From the NCBI GenBank assembly GCA_963753075.1, contig CAVWAR010000010.1, forward strand, positions 231,908 to 295,907: a stretch of 64,000 nucleotides of DNA, read 5' to 3'. The translations under genes were made by a program, and so were the position numbers. Of this stretch, positions 50,893-59,197 are shown one piece after another. The notes below the pieces were generated by a model that was not told the DNA's origin, ran no database searches, and saw only the letters and a program-made list of their open reading frames with translations. Source of the stretch: Prado023 sp963753075. Lineage in GTDB: Bacteria > Actinomycetota > Actinomycetes > S36-B12 > CAIYMF01. Within the stretch, counting starts at the first letter, position 1. Each line of letters starts with the position of its first letter.

Positions 50893-52425
50893 ATGGGGAT
50901 CAACGCAGTGCCCCGTGAGGTAGGGGAGCGTGTGCGGCCCGGGTGGGTGTGGGCGCCGGTGGCCGTGGCGGGGGCTTTGGTGGTGGGGCTGGCTGGGTGT
51001 GGTTCTCAGTCCGAGCCATGGGGTGCGGGCGCGGAGGAGTATCTGGGCCGGCTGCACGAGGCGTACGGCGAGAGCTACACGAGCGTGATGCAGTTCTACA
51101 CCCGGGACGTCGAGATCGACATGCGTGGGCCGTTGGGCTACGAGGGCTCCGGGCGGTCCGGGATCGCGCACGCCATGCGGGAACGGGATGAGGCGAATCG
51201 GATGGTCATCACGGTCGACGAGCTTCCCTACCTGTCCTTGGGTGGTGCCGTCGACCCGGTCCGTGAGCATGTGGACGACGTCTACGGCTGGCCGCGGTTG
51301 GACGAGGCGAATGTCTACACGGTCACGGACGCGGGGATCTCCTCGATGATCTTCACGGGGTCGGCCGAGGCTGGGGTCGCGTTCAGGGACCTCGCCCGGG
51401 AGGTGTCTGACCCCGTCGTCATGAGTTGGGTGACCTCCTGGGCCACCCAGGATTCTGACGGGGTGCGCACGAGGTATGCCCAGGACGCCGTGCTCGTTGA
51501 TTCCGTGGCCCAGGTCCGTCTCGAAGGGGCCGACCAGATCGCCGCCGCGGCGGTCGCCACGGCCGCCGGCGGCGCGCTGCCGGGCGCCACTCTGCACGAG
51601 ATCCCGGATGGCGGTGGGCCCGGGTACTACGCCAACGGCAGCGACTCGGACAGCACGCTGATCCTCGGTGACCGGCGCGTCCTGCTGCTCAGCGTCGATG
51701 AGTCTGGTGGTTGTCCGGGTGATGTTGCCGTCGCCCAGTGGATTGATGACCGCGAGCTGGTCACCCGGGAGGAGCGCTTCCACCGGGTCGACTCGGTGCG
51801 GGCATGTATGGACGTCGGCTCCCTGGCGCCGGGCTGGTGGGAGTTCCTGACGGCGCCCGATCCACGCCTGGTGTCGACCGGCAGCCTCCAGGTGGGGGGC
51901 CAGGAGGTCATGCTCTGGGACGGTTCGCCTGAGCGCGAGCAACTGCTGAGTGGCGCGTTGCAGCAGTTCGCTGACGCCGGCCTCCCGCCGCCGGAGGCGA
52001 CCTCGGTCGTCTTCGCCGCGCAGGTTGCTGATCCTTGGGCGGAGTACGGCCTGGACCGGATGATGGACGTGGCCCTGCCCCTGACGGCGCGGGGATGCCC
52101 CGCTGATGGATGTGCCACGTGGCCTGTGCAGGCTCGGGCTGCGGCGCTGAAATCGTTGGCGGGGGCGTGGGTGGCGGATGTTCGACGCGGGTCTGCCGTG
52201 CGTGCCTTCGCCGCGGGGCACGATCTTGAGTGGTTCTCAGTGCTGCATGAGGAGTCCCTGCCCACAGCCGATCTGGCTGCCAGCGTCATCGCCTGGGGGT
52301 TGATGGACGAGCCCTACCCGGTTCCGGACTCGATTTCCGCCATGACGTGCGAGCAGTTGGCGGCCGACTTCACGACGCTGACCTCCGCACCGACCCAGTC
52401 CCGGGCCTGCGCGCCCGAGCCGTGA
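50893..52425 (+). CDS. Lipoprotein with two NTF2/SnoaL-like domains and an inactivated protease-like domain
   Basis: A 510-aa lipoprotein; signal peptide and lipobox LVVGLAGC (Cys about residue 36). Two SnoaL/NTF2-like segments follow: EEYLGRLHEAYGESYTSVMQ with FYTRDVEID (about 47-170) and RYAQDAVLVDSVAQVRLEGA (about 195-330). The C-terminal 130 residues align with the metalloprotease domain of the next gene, but the HELAH site is replaced by KSLAG (420-424) and the downstream AAETIAW becomes AASVIAW, so all three zinc ligands are lost. Conserved framework such as GLMDEP and paired Cys remains. It is thus a pseudoenzyme paralogue. The gap to the next gene is 16 bases, indicating an operon. 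Start: ATG with GGAG 4 bases before. Confidence 0.8.
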   Translation: MGINAVPREVGERVRPGWVWAPVAVAGALVVGLAGCGSQSEPWGAGAEEYLGRLHEAYGESYTSVMQFYTRDVEIDMRGPLGYEGSGRSGIAHAMRERDEANRMVITVDELPYLSLGGAVDPVREHVDDVYGWPRLDEANVYTVTDAGISSMIFTGSAEAGVAFRDLAREVSDPVVMSWVTSWATQDSDGVRTRYAQDAVLVDSVAQVRLEGADQIAAAAVATAAGGALPGATLHEIPDGGGPGYYANGSDSDSTLILGDRRVLLLSVDESGGCPGDVAVAQWIDDRELVTREERFHRVDSVRACMDVGSLAPGWWEFLTAPDPRLVSTGSLQVGGQEVMLWDGSPEREQLLSGALQQFADAGLPPPEATSVVFAAQVADPWAEYGLDRMMDVALPLTARGCPADGCATWPVQARAAALKSLAGAWVADVRRGSAVRAFAAGHDLEWFSVLHEESLPTADLAASVIAWGLMDEPYPVPDSISAMTCEQLAADFTTLTSAPTQSRACAPEP

Positions 52426-52441
52426 TCCGGAATCCACAGCC

Positions 52442-53983
52442 ATGAACGGCTCCCCGAGCGCAGCGACGGGGGTGGTCGCGGTGCTGGTCGCCGCCGTCCT
52501 CCTGCTCGCGGGGTGTGGTGCCCCGACCGGTGCCGAGGACCCGGGTGGTCCTGGATCGATGCTGTCGACGGCGGAGACGTGGTTCGCGGCACGGGATGAC
52601 GCCCAGCGGCAGGGTGTGGAGAACCTCGTGTCGTTCTACGACTCCGAGGTCGTGGTGGATTACCGCGCGCTGGGATACCCGACCGGGGTGGGCAGGCTGG
52701 CTGCACTGGAACTGCTGCACCGATGGTGGGCATACGGGAACCGTCAGAGGTCCCGGGTCGGTCCGGTGTTTGTCTCAGCCGAGGGTGCGTTGACCCTGGA
52801 ACGAGTCCGGCGGTCGGGGGCCGAACAGGACACCGTCGTCGTGTACTCGATGGGAGCCCACGGGATCACTTCGGAGACTGCCGCGGTCTCGCTGGTCGCG
52901 TGGCGCCGGATGGTTCCTGCCGACATCCGTAGCCATGAGGTGGCGGGACTGGCCGGGGGCTATCTCGCAGCCTGGTCCAGTGGTTCGGGCGACGCAGCCA
53001 GCGACCTGTACACAGAGGGGGCGCAGGTCCTCGACACCCTGGGTGCCACGACGGCCACGGGACGGGCCGAGATCGGCGCGCTGATCGCCTCCTCCGAGAG
53101 CAGGGCCCTGAGGCGTTCGATGCGGATGGTGGACCTTCCTGACTACGGCGGTCCCGGCACGTTCGTGTCCGGCGCCAGGCTGCCCAAGGACGCCCCACTG
53201 GACCGGGTGGCACTCATGCTCGACCCCGACTCCCCGGGTACCTGCCCCGGGCACCTGGCCGTCGTCCTCACGCTCGATCCAGAGGGTGCGATCCTCCGAG
53301 AGGATCGCTTCCACCGCGTCGATGACCTGGTCCGCTGCGCCACCCCCGGCAGCCTCCCGAATACGTGGTGGGACGGGCTCGACGTCCCCGATCCGGTGCC
53401 GAACATCCGCACCGCGACGTTGAACCTGGGCGGGAACAACCTCGAGGTGTTCAACGGCACGGACCAGCTCGAGGAACTGCTCGCCTGGGCCTTCACACGC
53501 TACGAAGCCGCGGGGCTGAGCGCGCCGACAGTGTCCCGGGTCACGTCCCACAACGGGTGGTCGGACACGTGCAGCGGCATCCGAGGGCTGGCGCTGGACG
53601 ACGCCGTGATCCTCTGCTTCCAGGAGACGGCGCTGTGGTGCGCCGACGACTGCACCGGATGGGAGCCGCTGGCCAAGGAGACCCTGCTGCACGAGCTGGC
53701 CCACGTGTGGATGCACGAGCACGTCGACCGAGCGCTCATCGCCGACTTCCTGCGGATCTCCGGGCGGGCCACCTGGGCCGACCGTGACAAGGCATGGGGG
53801 GACCGGGGCATGGAACTCGCTGCCGAGACCATCGCCTGGGCACTGATGGATGAGCCAGCCCCGACGATGGCTGGCCTCGGGCAGCAGACATGCGACCAGC
53901 GCGCAGTCCTGTTCGAGACCCTCACCGGCACAGCGCCGGACGCGGCCACGCCGTGTCGTGAGCCGGATGAGCGCCAATCCTGA
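52442..53983 (+). CDS. Lipoprotein with two NTF2/SnoaL-like domains and a HExxH zinc metalloprotease domain
   Basis: A 513-aa lipoprotein, lipobox VLLLAGC (Cys about residue 24). It has the same architecture as its upstream neighbour: NTF2-like segments around NLVSFYDSEVVVDYRALGYP and DLYTEGAQVLDTLGATTATG. The C-terminal domain carries LLHELAHVWMHEH; H417, E418 and H421 form a zincin HExxH site, and E462 in AAETIAWALMDEP is a good third ligand of gluzincin type. Cysteines flank the site (LCFQ, WCADDC, TCDQ) and may form disulfides outside the membrane. A surface-anchored metalloprotease is predicted. I know of no named family with this exact combination. It may act with, or be regulated by, its inactive twin. 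Confidence 0.82.
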   Translation: MNGSPSAATGVVAVLVAAVLLLAGCGAPTGAEDPGGPGSMLSTAETWFAARDDAQRQGVENLVSFYDSEVVVDYRALGYPTGVGRLAALELLHRWWAYGNRQRSRVGPVFVSAEGALTLERVRRSGAEQDTVVVYSMGAHGITSETAAVSLVAWRRMVPADIRSHEVAGLAGGYLAAWSSGSGDAASDLYTEGAQVLDTLGATTATGRAEIGALIASSESRALRRSMRMVDLPDYGGPGTFVSGARLPKDAPLDRVALMLDPDSPGTCPGHLAVVLTLDPEGAILREDRFHRVDDLVRCATPGSLPNTWWDGLDVPDPVPNIRTATLNLGGNNLEVFNGTDQLEELLAWAFTRYEAAGLSAPTVSRVTSHNGWSDTCSGIRGLALDDAVILCFQETALWCADDCTGWEPLAKETLLHELAHVWMHEHVDRALIADFLRISGRATWADRDKAWGDRGMELAAETIAWALMDEPAPTMAGLGQQTCDQRAVLFETLTGTAPDAATPCREPDERQS

Positions 53984-54292
53984 CCTGATGGCTCACGCAC
54001 GGCCAACCCGAGCCGAACTCCGTTCGGAACGCCCTGTTCCCCGGTCGTCTCACGCTGTGCCAATCCCTGCCAGGAGAGGGCTTCGGCGAGGCCTTTGCCG
54101 CCGTAGGGGTCCGGCAGCAACGCCCGAATGGGCGCGGGGCCGACGCACGGATCTGCCGGTTGAGTTCGTGCCGTGGAGTGCCAGCAGCAGAGCGGCGAAC
54201 ACGAATGGGTGCCTTGTCCAGGTGCAAGGATTTGGAGCATGGCCGGTCGTTGTCGCCCGGACCTCCAGACCCCGGTCCTGCTGCGCCCGCCG
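53984..54292. other. 309-base gap, nothing recognised
   Basis: Between the metalloprotease lipoprotein and the VOC relic. Frames here are Arg/Pro-rich shadows. No promoter or hairpin stood out. Confidence 0.4.
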
Positions 54293-54385
54293 ATCGCACA
54301 GACCTACGGGACTCGCGAGGCCGCCGCCCACGACCCCGCGGGTAACCTCATCCGAATTCAGGCACTTCCGAAGGGACTCAACTGA
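54293..54385 (+). pseudogene. C-terminal relic of a VOC (glyoxalase/bleomycin resistance) protein
   Basis: The last 30 codons read QTYGTREAAAHDPAGNLIRI followed by a short tail, matching the final beta-alpha-beta element of VOC proteins (YGxREFxxxDPxGNxIR) with its metal-ligand strand. The rest of the domain is missing upstream. Its stop overlaps the next start as TGATG, so the two were once coupled. Confidence 0.55.
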
Positions 54386-54834
54386 TGGCAGACCCTCCAG
54401 ACGAGGGCGGCGCAGGCTTCAGCGCCGCTGAGCGCCAGGCGATGAAGGCACGCGCCGCCGAGCTCAAGCAGCAGAGCAAGGGCACCGGGTCGGCCAAGAA
54501 GGCGCGGGAGCTGCAGGCATGCCTCGACGCGATCGCCGGGCTTCCCGAGACGGACAGGCAGATCGCCGAGCGTCTCCACATCATTGTCAGCGAGGAGGCA
54601 CCACACCTGGACCCAAAGACCTGGTACGGCTTCCCCTCCTACGCCCGTGACGGCAAGGTCATCGTCTTCTTCCAGCCGGCCTCCAAGTTCGACACCCGCT
54701 ACGCCACCGTCGGGTTCAACGAGGACGCCCAGCTCGACGACGGTGTCTTCTGGCCCACCGCGTACGCAGTCCTCGAGGTCACCGCCGAGGTCGAGAACGC
54801 CCTACGGGCACTGGTGCGCACGGCCAGCCGCTGA
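54385..54834 (+). CDS. DUF1801 (YdhG-like) protein
   Basis: A 149-aa protein. The C-terminal part (about 60-149) is a DUF1801/YdhG-like domain: PETDRQIAERLHIIVSEEAP, then LDPKTWYGFPSYARDGKVIV and FFQPASKFDTRYATVGFNED. An N-terminal Lys/Ala-rich helix (AAERQAMKARAAELKQQSKG) is an addition common in actinobacterial members. The function of the family is unknown. It starts at the ATG overlapping the VOC relic stop by one base. Confidence 0.85.
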   Translation: MADPPDEGGAGFSAAERQAMKARAAELKQQSKGTGSAKKARELQACLDAIAGLPETDRQIAERLHIIVSEEAPHLDPKTWYGFPSYARDGKVIVFFQPASKFDTRYATVGFNEDAQLDDGVFWPTAYAVLEVTAEVENALRALVRTASR

Positions 54835-55116
54835 CCACCCCGGCGGCCTCACACCATGACGCTCCCAGCCCGGGACCATCGCCCGACCTGCTCGGTCGAC
54901 CAGCCATCGCAGGTGAGTCCTTCCGCCGCCCATCGCGCACCCTGGGGCCCAGCATCAACTGGTTTGCCCATCGTGCCCCCTCCCAACGCATGGATGCCCT
55001 CCCTGTGGAGCCGGGGCCGGCAGGAAACCGGAGGTCTGCGTCCGACGATTCCCATGAACGCTGGGCCGGTCCATCAACTCGGTGAAGGTGTTGGTCGACT
55101 CGGACGAATGCCTGGG
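54835..55116. other. 282-base gap, no gene seen
   Basis: Overlapping Pro/Gly-rich frames on both strands show no family resemblance. It separates the DUF1801 gene from the YoeB relic. Confidence 0.4.
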
Positions 55117-55310
55117 CTATCCGTAGTGGTAGCGGCAGCGGCGATGCGTACCTCGTCGCCAGCGATCTTGTACCCGAGCCGGTGTTCATCGGTGATACGT
55201 CGCGACCAGTACCCGGCGGAGTCGTGCTTGAGCGCCTCAGGCTTGCCGATCCCGTCGTTGCCGTTGCGCTGGATGTCAGCCAAGAGGGTGGTGATGCGTG
55301 CCGTCTGTCT
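55117..55310 (-). pseudogene. Truncated, frameshifted YoeB-type toxin
   Basis: The minus strand encodes RITTLLADIQRNGNDGIGKP, then EALKHDSAGYWSRRITDEHR and LGYKIAGDEVRIAAA, an excellent match to the C-terminal three quarters of YoeB (GKPEPLKH, GYWSRRI, DEHR). The final RYHYG and stop at 55117 lie in the next frame, so one base has been gained or lost near 55134. The first about 20 residues are missing and no YefM antitoxin gene is present. It is a dead toxin fragment. Confidence 0.75.
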
Positions 55311-55342
55311 GTAGCCGGTGGCTCGATTGGCCGGGGCGTCGA

Positions 55343-56701
55343 TCAGGCGTGGATCCCGGGGACGGTCGTCCGGCGGCGGGCCGCCGCAATGACGGCGCTG
55401 GTGAGCAGGTTGGCGGTGACGACAGCGATGGCCACCGGCGCGGTCGTGACGGGGCCCAGGCCGATCGACAGGCTCGCGATGAGGGTCAGGCCAATGGGCG
55501 CCTTGATGAAGGCCCCGGGCACGGCGGAGAGCATGCAGCCCACGGCGATCGCATACGGGATTCCTGGGAAGATGGCGTGGACGACAACCCCGGCCGTCCC
55601 GCCGACGAACAGCATCGGGAGCACATTGCCCCCGATGAAGCCCGCGGCCAGGCTCAGGGCCATGGCCAGCATCTTGCCGAGCAGCACGGCCAGGAGCAGC
55701 CCGACGCCGATCGTGGCGGAGTTGTCGATGACGGCGGTCAACTGGCTGTTGCCGGCGCCGATGGTCAGCGGCAGCGCCACGGCCAGGCACCCGATGAGCG
55801 CGCCGCCCACGAGGCCGCGCAGGTAGCGGTGGGTGATCCGCTCCGCGGCCTTGTTCACGGCTTTCACGATGATCACGAAGACGATCATCACGACGCTCGA
55901 GGCGAGGCCCAGACCGGCGCCGACCAGAAGCTGCCAGGAGGCGAAGTCATCGACGGGGATCGCGAAGCTGTTCAGGAAGGTCGTGCCGACGACAGCGAAG
56001 AAGATCCCGAAGGCGACCGTGGCCGCGATGAGCTGGGGGATGAAGGCCTGGACGTACTTGCGGTGCGGGGTCGGTGCCAGCTCGCTGACCATGGTGGTGC
56101 CCAGCAGCGGGGCCGTGAACGCGCCACCGAAGCCGCCGGCGATGCCGGCCATCGTCGATTGGAGTCGGGCGTCCTCGTTGCCGGGCCAGCGCCGCGACGC
56201 GATCCACGACGCGATCCCCCCGCCCATCATCACCAGGGCGAAGGATGGGCCCAGGCTGGCCCCGGCCACGGCAGAGACCAGCGACAGGCCGACCCAGGAC
56301 AGTGCCACGCGATGGTTGACCACCCCTGACTCGATCACCGCCACGCCGCCGGGGATGTGGTCCGGTGCCGCCCACCAGCTGCGCAGGACGGTGATCAGAA
56401 GGCCACCGGCCGCGATGAACGGGATCCACCACCACTCGCCCGACCACGCCTCGAGGCGCGGATCGCCGAAGATCAGCCCGGCGGCCGCGCCGGTGATGCC
56501 CAGGTAGGCGATCCCGAGCACGCCGAGCGCCCCGCCGACGAGCAGGGCAACCACGAGGAGCTCGCGGTACCACAGCTGGTCGAGCGGCAGCGGAGGAGCA
56601 GGCGGGGTTGACTGCTGGTCGGCGTGCGGGGTGTCGCCGGCCGGAGGATCGGCAGGGGCGAGCGCGGCCTGGTCGTGTGCTCCGTCGGGATCACGTGTCA
56701 T
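55343..56701 (-). CDS. ClC-family chloride channel/transporter without the gating glutamate
   Basis: A 452-aa membrane protein of the ClC fold with a polar N-terminal extension of about 50 residues. Recognisable regions are GGVAVIESGVVNHRVALSWV, AGASLGPSFALVMMGG and GIAGGFGGAFTAPLLG (helix N-type loop), and later AAGFIGGNVLPMLFVGG. In proton-coupled ClC antiporters the motif GREGP contains the gating Glu; here the equivalent GASLGP has Leu, which suggests a channel, a different coupling or another anion. The ATG at 56701 begins MTRDPDGA. A TCACCC-N5-GGGTAGT site lies 36 bases upstream. Confidence 0.85.
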   Translation of the reverse strand: MTRDPDGAHDQAALAPADPPAGDTPHADQQSTPPAPPLPLDQLWYRELLVVALLVGGALGVLGIAYLGITGAAAGLIFGDPRLEAWSGEWWWIPFIAAGGLLITVLRSWWAAPDHIPGGVAVIESGVVNHRVALSWVGLSLVSAVAGASLGPSFALVMMGGGIASWIASRRWPGNEDARLQSTMAGIAGGFGGAFTAPLLGTTMVSELAPTPHRKYVQAFIPQLIAATVAFGIFFAVVGTTFLNSFAIPVDDFASWQLLVGAGLGLASSVVMIVFVIIVKAVNKAAERITHRYLRGLVGGALIGCLAVALPLTIGAGNSQLTAVIDNSATIGVGLLLAVLLGKMLAMALSLAAGFIGGNVLPMLFVGGTAGVVVHAIFPGIPYAIAVGCMLSAVPGAFIKAPIGLTLIASLSIGLGPVTTAPVAIAVVTANLLTSAVIAAARRRTTVPGIHA

Positions 56702-56736
56702 GCGTTCACCCTGCCGCACGAAACCGCGGCAGGGCC

Positions 56737-56754
56737 TCACCCGCAGGGGGTAGT
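56737..56754. promoter_or_regulatory. TCACCC-N5-GGGTAGT site 1
   Basis: TCACCCGCAGGGGGTAGT. One of four identical-spacing copies in the window; this one is 36 bases upstream of the ClC-type gene. The ACCC-N5-GGGT core is palindromic. Confidence 0.6.
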
Positions 56755-56911
56755 GGTACACGTGTCGGCGAACTGCGGCGTCCGGCGGATCGGTCTATCG
56801 GCGCAGCCGGCGCACAGGTGGCCGGGTCTCAAGAGGCTCGAGTCTCAAGGGTCCGAGCCACGGGGAACGGGGTTGCCCGCGCGAGGCGACCCCGATCCAG
56901 CGCCGGGCGGG

Positions 56912-57244
56912 TCAGGCCTCGTCGTCCTCGAGCTCGGCCTCGAGCAGTGCCTCGTCGATCGCCAGCACGAAGCCGAGGGCCTTGGCCATGTTCCTTGCCG
57001 CGGATACGACCTTCGGGGTCCCGACGATGGGCGCGACCGCGATGAGCACGTTGCGTGCATCCTCGAGCTCCAGCAGGGTGTCCTCGGCCGCGCGGAACGT
57101 GGCGAGGTAGGACGCCGGCGGGGCATCCACGGCCACCAGCGCAGCCAGTCGGACCAGCAGCAGCGCCTCCATGCTGGCGTCCACGTTGGCAACGGAGACG
57201 GCGTTCATCTCCACGACGGTGTTGAGCAGGGGGTTGTCGGACAT
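56912..57244 (-). CDS. Carboxymuconolactone decarboxylase (CMD/AhpD)-like protein lacking the CxxC site
   Basis: A 110-aa all-helical protein. ASMEALLLVRLAALVAVDAP (helix pair), then SYLATFRAAEDTLLELEDAR and APIVGTPKVVSAARNMAKAL match the CMD fold, with the usual VGTPRVVSA segment. The redox CxxCHxxH of AhpD-type members is absent, as in many small actinobacterial CMD-like proteins, so it is not a peroxidase-type enzyme. Start ATG at 57244 has AAGGAG 7 bases upstream. An acidic tail (EAELEDDEA) ends it. Site 2 of the shared motif is 123 bases upstream. Confidence 0.78.
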   Translation of the reverse strand: MSDNPLLNTVVEMNAVSVANVDASMEALLLVRLAALVAVDAPPASYLATFRAAEDTLLELEDARNVLIAVAPIVGTPKVVSAARNMAKALGFVLAIDEALLEAELEDDEA

Positions 57245-57366
57245 GCAGAACTCCTTCGTTGGGCCTGTCCGCGGCACCTGTGCGCGACAGGGGGTGGTGC
57301 GCGGCGCGGCCCTGTCATTGCAGCGCCCTCGCGGTCTCAGCGTTGCTCACTGCCCCCAGGCGCGGA

Positions 57367-57384
57367 TCACCCGTTGCGGGTAGT
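57367..57384. promoter_or_regulatory. TCACCC-N5-GGGTAGT site 2
   Basis: TCACCCGTTGCGGGTAGT, followed by TCG as in site 4. It lies upstream of the CMD-like gene (minus strand), inside decayed coding DNA. Confidence 0.6.
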
Positions 57385-57429
57385 TCGCGGCGCGCCGCCG
57401 CGCACTGGTGACAGGGGCCGCTGGAGTTG

Positions 57430-57656
57430 CAGGACCGGTACGCCGGTGGGGTTGGCCAGGTCCATCCGCACCTCTTGGCCCACAACCCCCTGGCTGATCG
57501 CTGGGACAGTTCGTGGGGTGGGTGAAGTTGATTGCGTGCGCGGCGCCCTGGAACATCACGATGATGACCTGCTCCGGGACATCGGCCAGGGCCCGGCTGA
57601 TGACCGGCCATCGGTTCGTACGCGGGGAAGTGCGTCAGGGCGATCAACAGTCGCAT
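57430..57656 (-). pseudogene. C-terminal relic of an alpha/beta-hydrolase
   Basis: From an ATG at 57656 the text reads MRLLIALTHFPAYEPMA, then one frame over VISRALADVPEQVIIVMFQG followed by AAHAINFTHP. The last segment is the strand, loop and catalytic-His region of alpha/beta-hydrolases (PGxxHxxNFxHP), with a YEPMA-like segment before it. The nucleophile elbow is absent and a frameshift falls near 57605. Beyond it, DLANPTGVPVLQLQRPL in yet another frame is unexplained. Confidence 0.45.
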
Positions 57657-57674
57657 CGCTTCGGGCCCCGCCGG

Positions 57675-57692
57675 ACTACCCGGGACGGGTGA
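57675..57692. promoter_or_regulatory. TCACCC-N5-GGGTAGT site 3 (minus orientation)
   Basis: On the minus strand TCACCCGTCCCGGGTAGT. It is 52 bases upstream of the small protein gene at 57745 and 18 bases before the hydrolase relic start on the other strand. Confidence 0.6.
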
Positions 57693-57744
57693 GGCGGGCG
57701 CCGAGCGACGGGACCATTGTGGGGATCCAGGCGAGGAGGAGCGG

Positions 57745-57999
57745 ATGCTGGCCAGGAGCTACGAGATCCATGTTCGTGGGGTCCTCCCCGAGCCGGTCCT
57801 TGCCGACATTCGCTCCGCGCAGCCCACGCTCGAGGTGCGGACCGTGCTCAGCGGGCTGGTCCGCGACCAGGCTGAGCTGCAGGGCCTGCTTCGACGCATG
57901 CACAACCTGGGCCTGGAGCTGTTGGAGCTGCGCCAGGTTCCCGAGGAGCCGGAACCCGGGTCGCCGGCATCCTCGGCGAGCCGGCGGGAGCCGGGGTGA
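57745..57999 (+). CDS. Small protein A of a coupled pair
   Basis: An 84-aa protein, MLARSYEIHVRGVLPEPVLA, then GLVRDQAELQGLLRRMHNLG and LELLELRQVP. The pattern (strand, helix, strand, then GxVxDQAxLxGLL-helix and strand) is common in small uncharacterised actinobacterial proteins with a ferredoxin-like fold, often next to stress regulators. GAGGAG lies 8 bases upstream. Its stop overlaps the next start as TGATG. Confidence 0.75.
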   Translation: MLARSYEIHVRGVLPEPVLADIRSAQPTLEVRTVLSGLVRDQAELQGLLRRMHNLGLELLELRQVPEEPEPGSPASSASRREPG

Positions 58000-58259
58000 T
58001 GATCCGGGTCGAGCTCGTTGTCGCCGGTGGGCTGGGTGAGCTGGCGCAGTCCATGTTCCCCGAGCTGGTCGCCGAGCGGCAGCAGTCCACCCGGGTGGTG
58101 GTCGACGACCAGGTGGCTGCGGCCGAGCTGCTTGCGGCCCTCGCGCGTGCCGGGATCGCGGTGGACCGCGTCATTGAGATCCCAACCTCCGCGCGTGCCC
58201 CTCAGCAGCTCGTCATCTCGTCCGACGCTCCCGGCGGTTCGACGACCACGTCGTCCTGA
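57999..58259 (+). CDS. Small protein B of a coupled pair
   Basis: An 86-aa protein beginning MIRVELVVAGGLGELAQSMF, with VVVDDQVAAAELLAALARAG and VDRVIEIP. It shares its layout with the preceding small protein (an alpha/beta fold with D-Q-x-A-helix) and may be its distant paralogue and partner. A Ser/Thr-rich tail overlaps the convergent FUSC gene by 58 bases. The start may be the ATG at 57999 or the GTG at 57996. Confidence 0.7.
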   Translation: MIRVELVVAGGLGELAQSMFPELVAERQQSTRVVVDDQVAAAELLAALARAGIAVDRVIEIPTSARAPQQLVISSDAPGGSTTTSS

Positions 58260-59197
58260 CGGTCTGCCCGGGCCAGCGCTAGGGCGATGATCCCGGCCAG
58301 GAGGGCGCCGAGCAGGGTCGCCATAATCCGCTGGAGCGCCAGCTCGGCCGTGCCGGCGGCTGCCCCGCTGCTGCCGAGCAGCACGATGAACGGGGTGAGG
58401 AAGAGGACCTCCTGGGCGTACCGCCCGAGTGCTGCGTAGGCGACGATGAGCACCAGCAGCGCACCACCGGCCACCAGCCCGGCCCAGTTGGGCAGGACCC
58501 AGACAAGGACCAGCGCCAGAACGGCACCGGCCAGGGTTCCCGAGATTCGGTCCCGGGCGATCGAGAGGGTCTCAGGGCCGTAGGGGCGCAGCACCAGGGT
58601 CATGGTCATCGGGATCCAGTACGCATGGGGCTCGTCGAGCGCTGTGATTGCGAGCACCACGAGTCCCACGGACGCGGCCATGGCCGATGCGTGCCGCCAG
58701 GACGTCCGGACATCCACCCCAATGAGCTCGCTCGGGCGAGGCACGCGGGACACCACCGCCACGGCGAGGGCCCCGCCGGCCAGCATCCCGGCGGCGACGA
58801 TGGCCGGTGACTGCTGCAGCGGAAGCGTCGAATAGACCGCGGCAACGGTCGGGATCCCGGCGAGCAGACCGTTCTGCAGCACGTTGGCAGGCGCTACGAG
58901 CAGGCAGGCGAGGGCGACGAAGCACGCGGCGGGGAATGCCTGCCCGGACACGGCTACTGCCACGGCTCCGGTCATGCCGGCCGGCACGATCGTTGCGAGC
59001 GCGTATCCGAGCGGGAGCTTGGTCGCTGGGGTCAGGCTGATGACGAAGCCGAGTGCGACAGCCAGGCCGGCGGGCTCGCCGAATGCCCAGTAGGCCACCG
59101 CGGTGGGTATGAGCATGACCACGGTCAGCAGGACCGCGACCTTCAGCGTCGGCCGTGGGATCGCCCACGCGCGAGCGGCCGCGTTCGCGGTCTTCAT
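58202..59197 (-). CDS. FUSC-family (aromatic acid exporter-like) membrane protein
   Basis: A 331-aa protein with about ten helices in two blocks. The second block (about 170-300) has the FUSC core YWIPMTMTLVLRPYGPETLS, then ARDRISGTLAGAVLALVLVW, matching FusC/YccS/AaeB-type inner-membrane components. These export fusaric acid or aromatic acids, or support envelope stress. The cytoplasmic helical domain of full YccS proteins is lacking, so this is the short type. Its last 58 bases overlap the convergent small protein gene. Confidence 0.85.
   Translation of the reverse strand: MKTANAAARAWAIPRPTLKVAVLLTVVMLIPTAVAYWAFGEPAGLAVALGFVISLTPATKLPLGYALATIVPAGMTGAVAVAVSGQAFPAACFVALACLLVAPANVLQNGLLAGIPTVAAVYSTLPLQQSPAIVAAGMLAGGALAVAVVSRVPRPSELIGVDVRTSWRHASAMAASVGLVVLAITALDEPHAYWIPMTMTLVLRPYGPETLSIARDRISGTLAGAVLALVLVWVLPNWAGLVAGGALLVLIVAYAALGRYAQEVLFLTPFIVLLGSSGAAAGTAELALQRIMATLLGALLAGIIALALARADRQDDVVVEPPGASDEMTSC

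Noticed and set aside
57300..57656. DsrE-like sulfur relay protein
   Set aside because: The MRLLIALTHFPAYEP start looked DsrE-like, but GAAHAINFTHP downstream fits the catalytic-His region of alpha/beta-hydrolases better.
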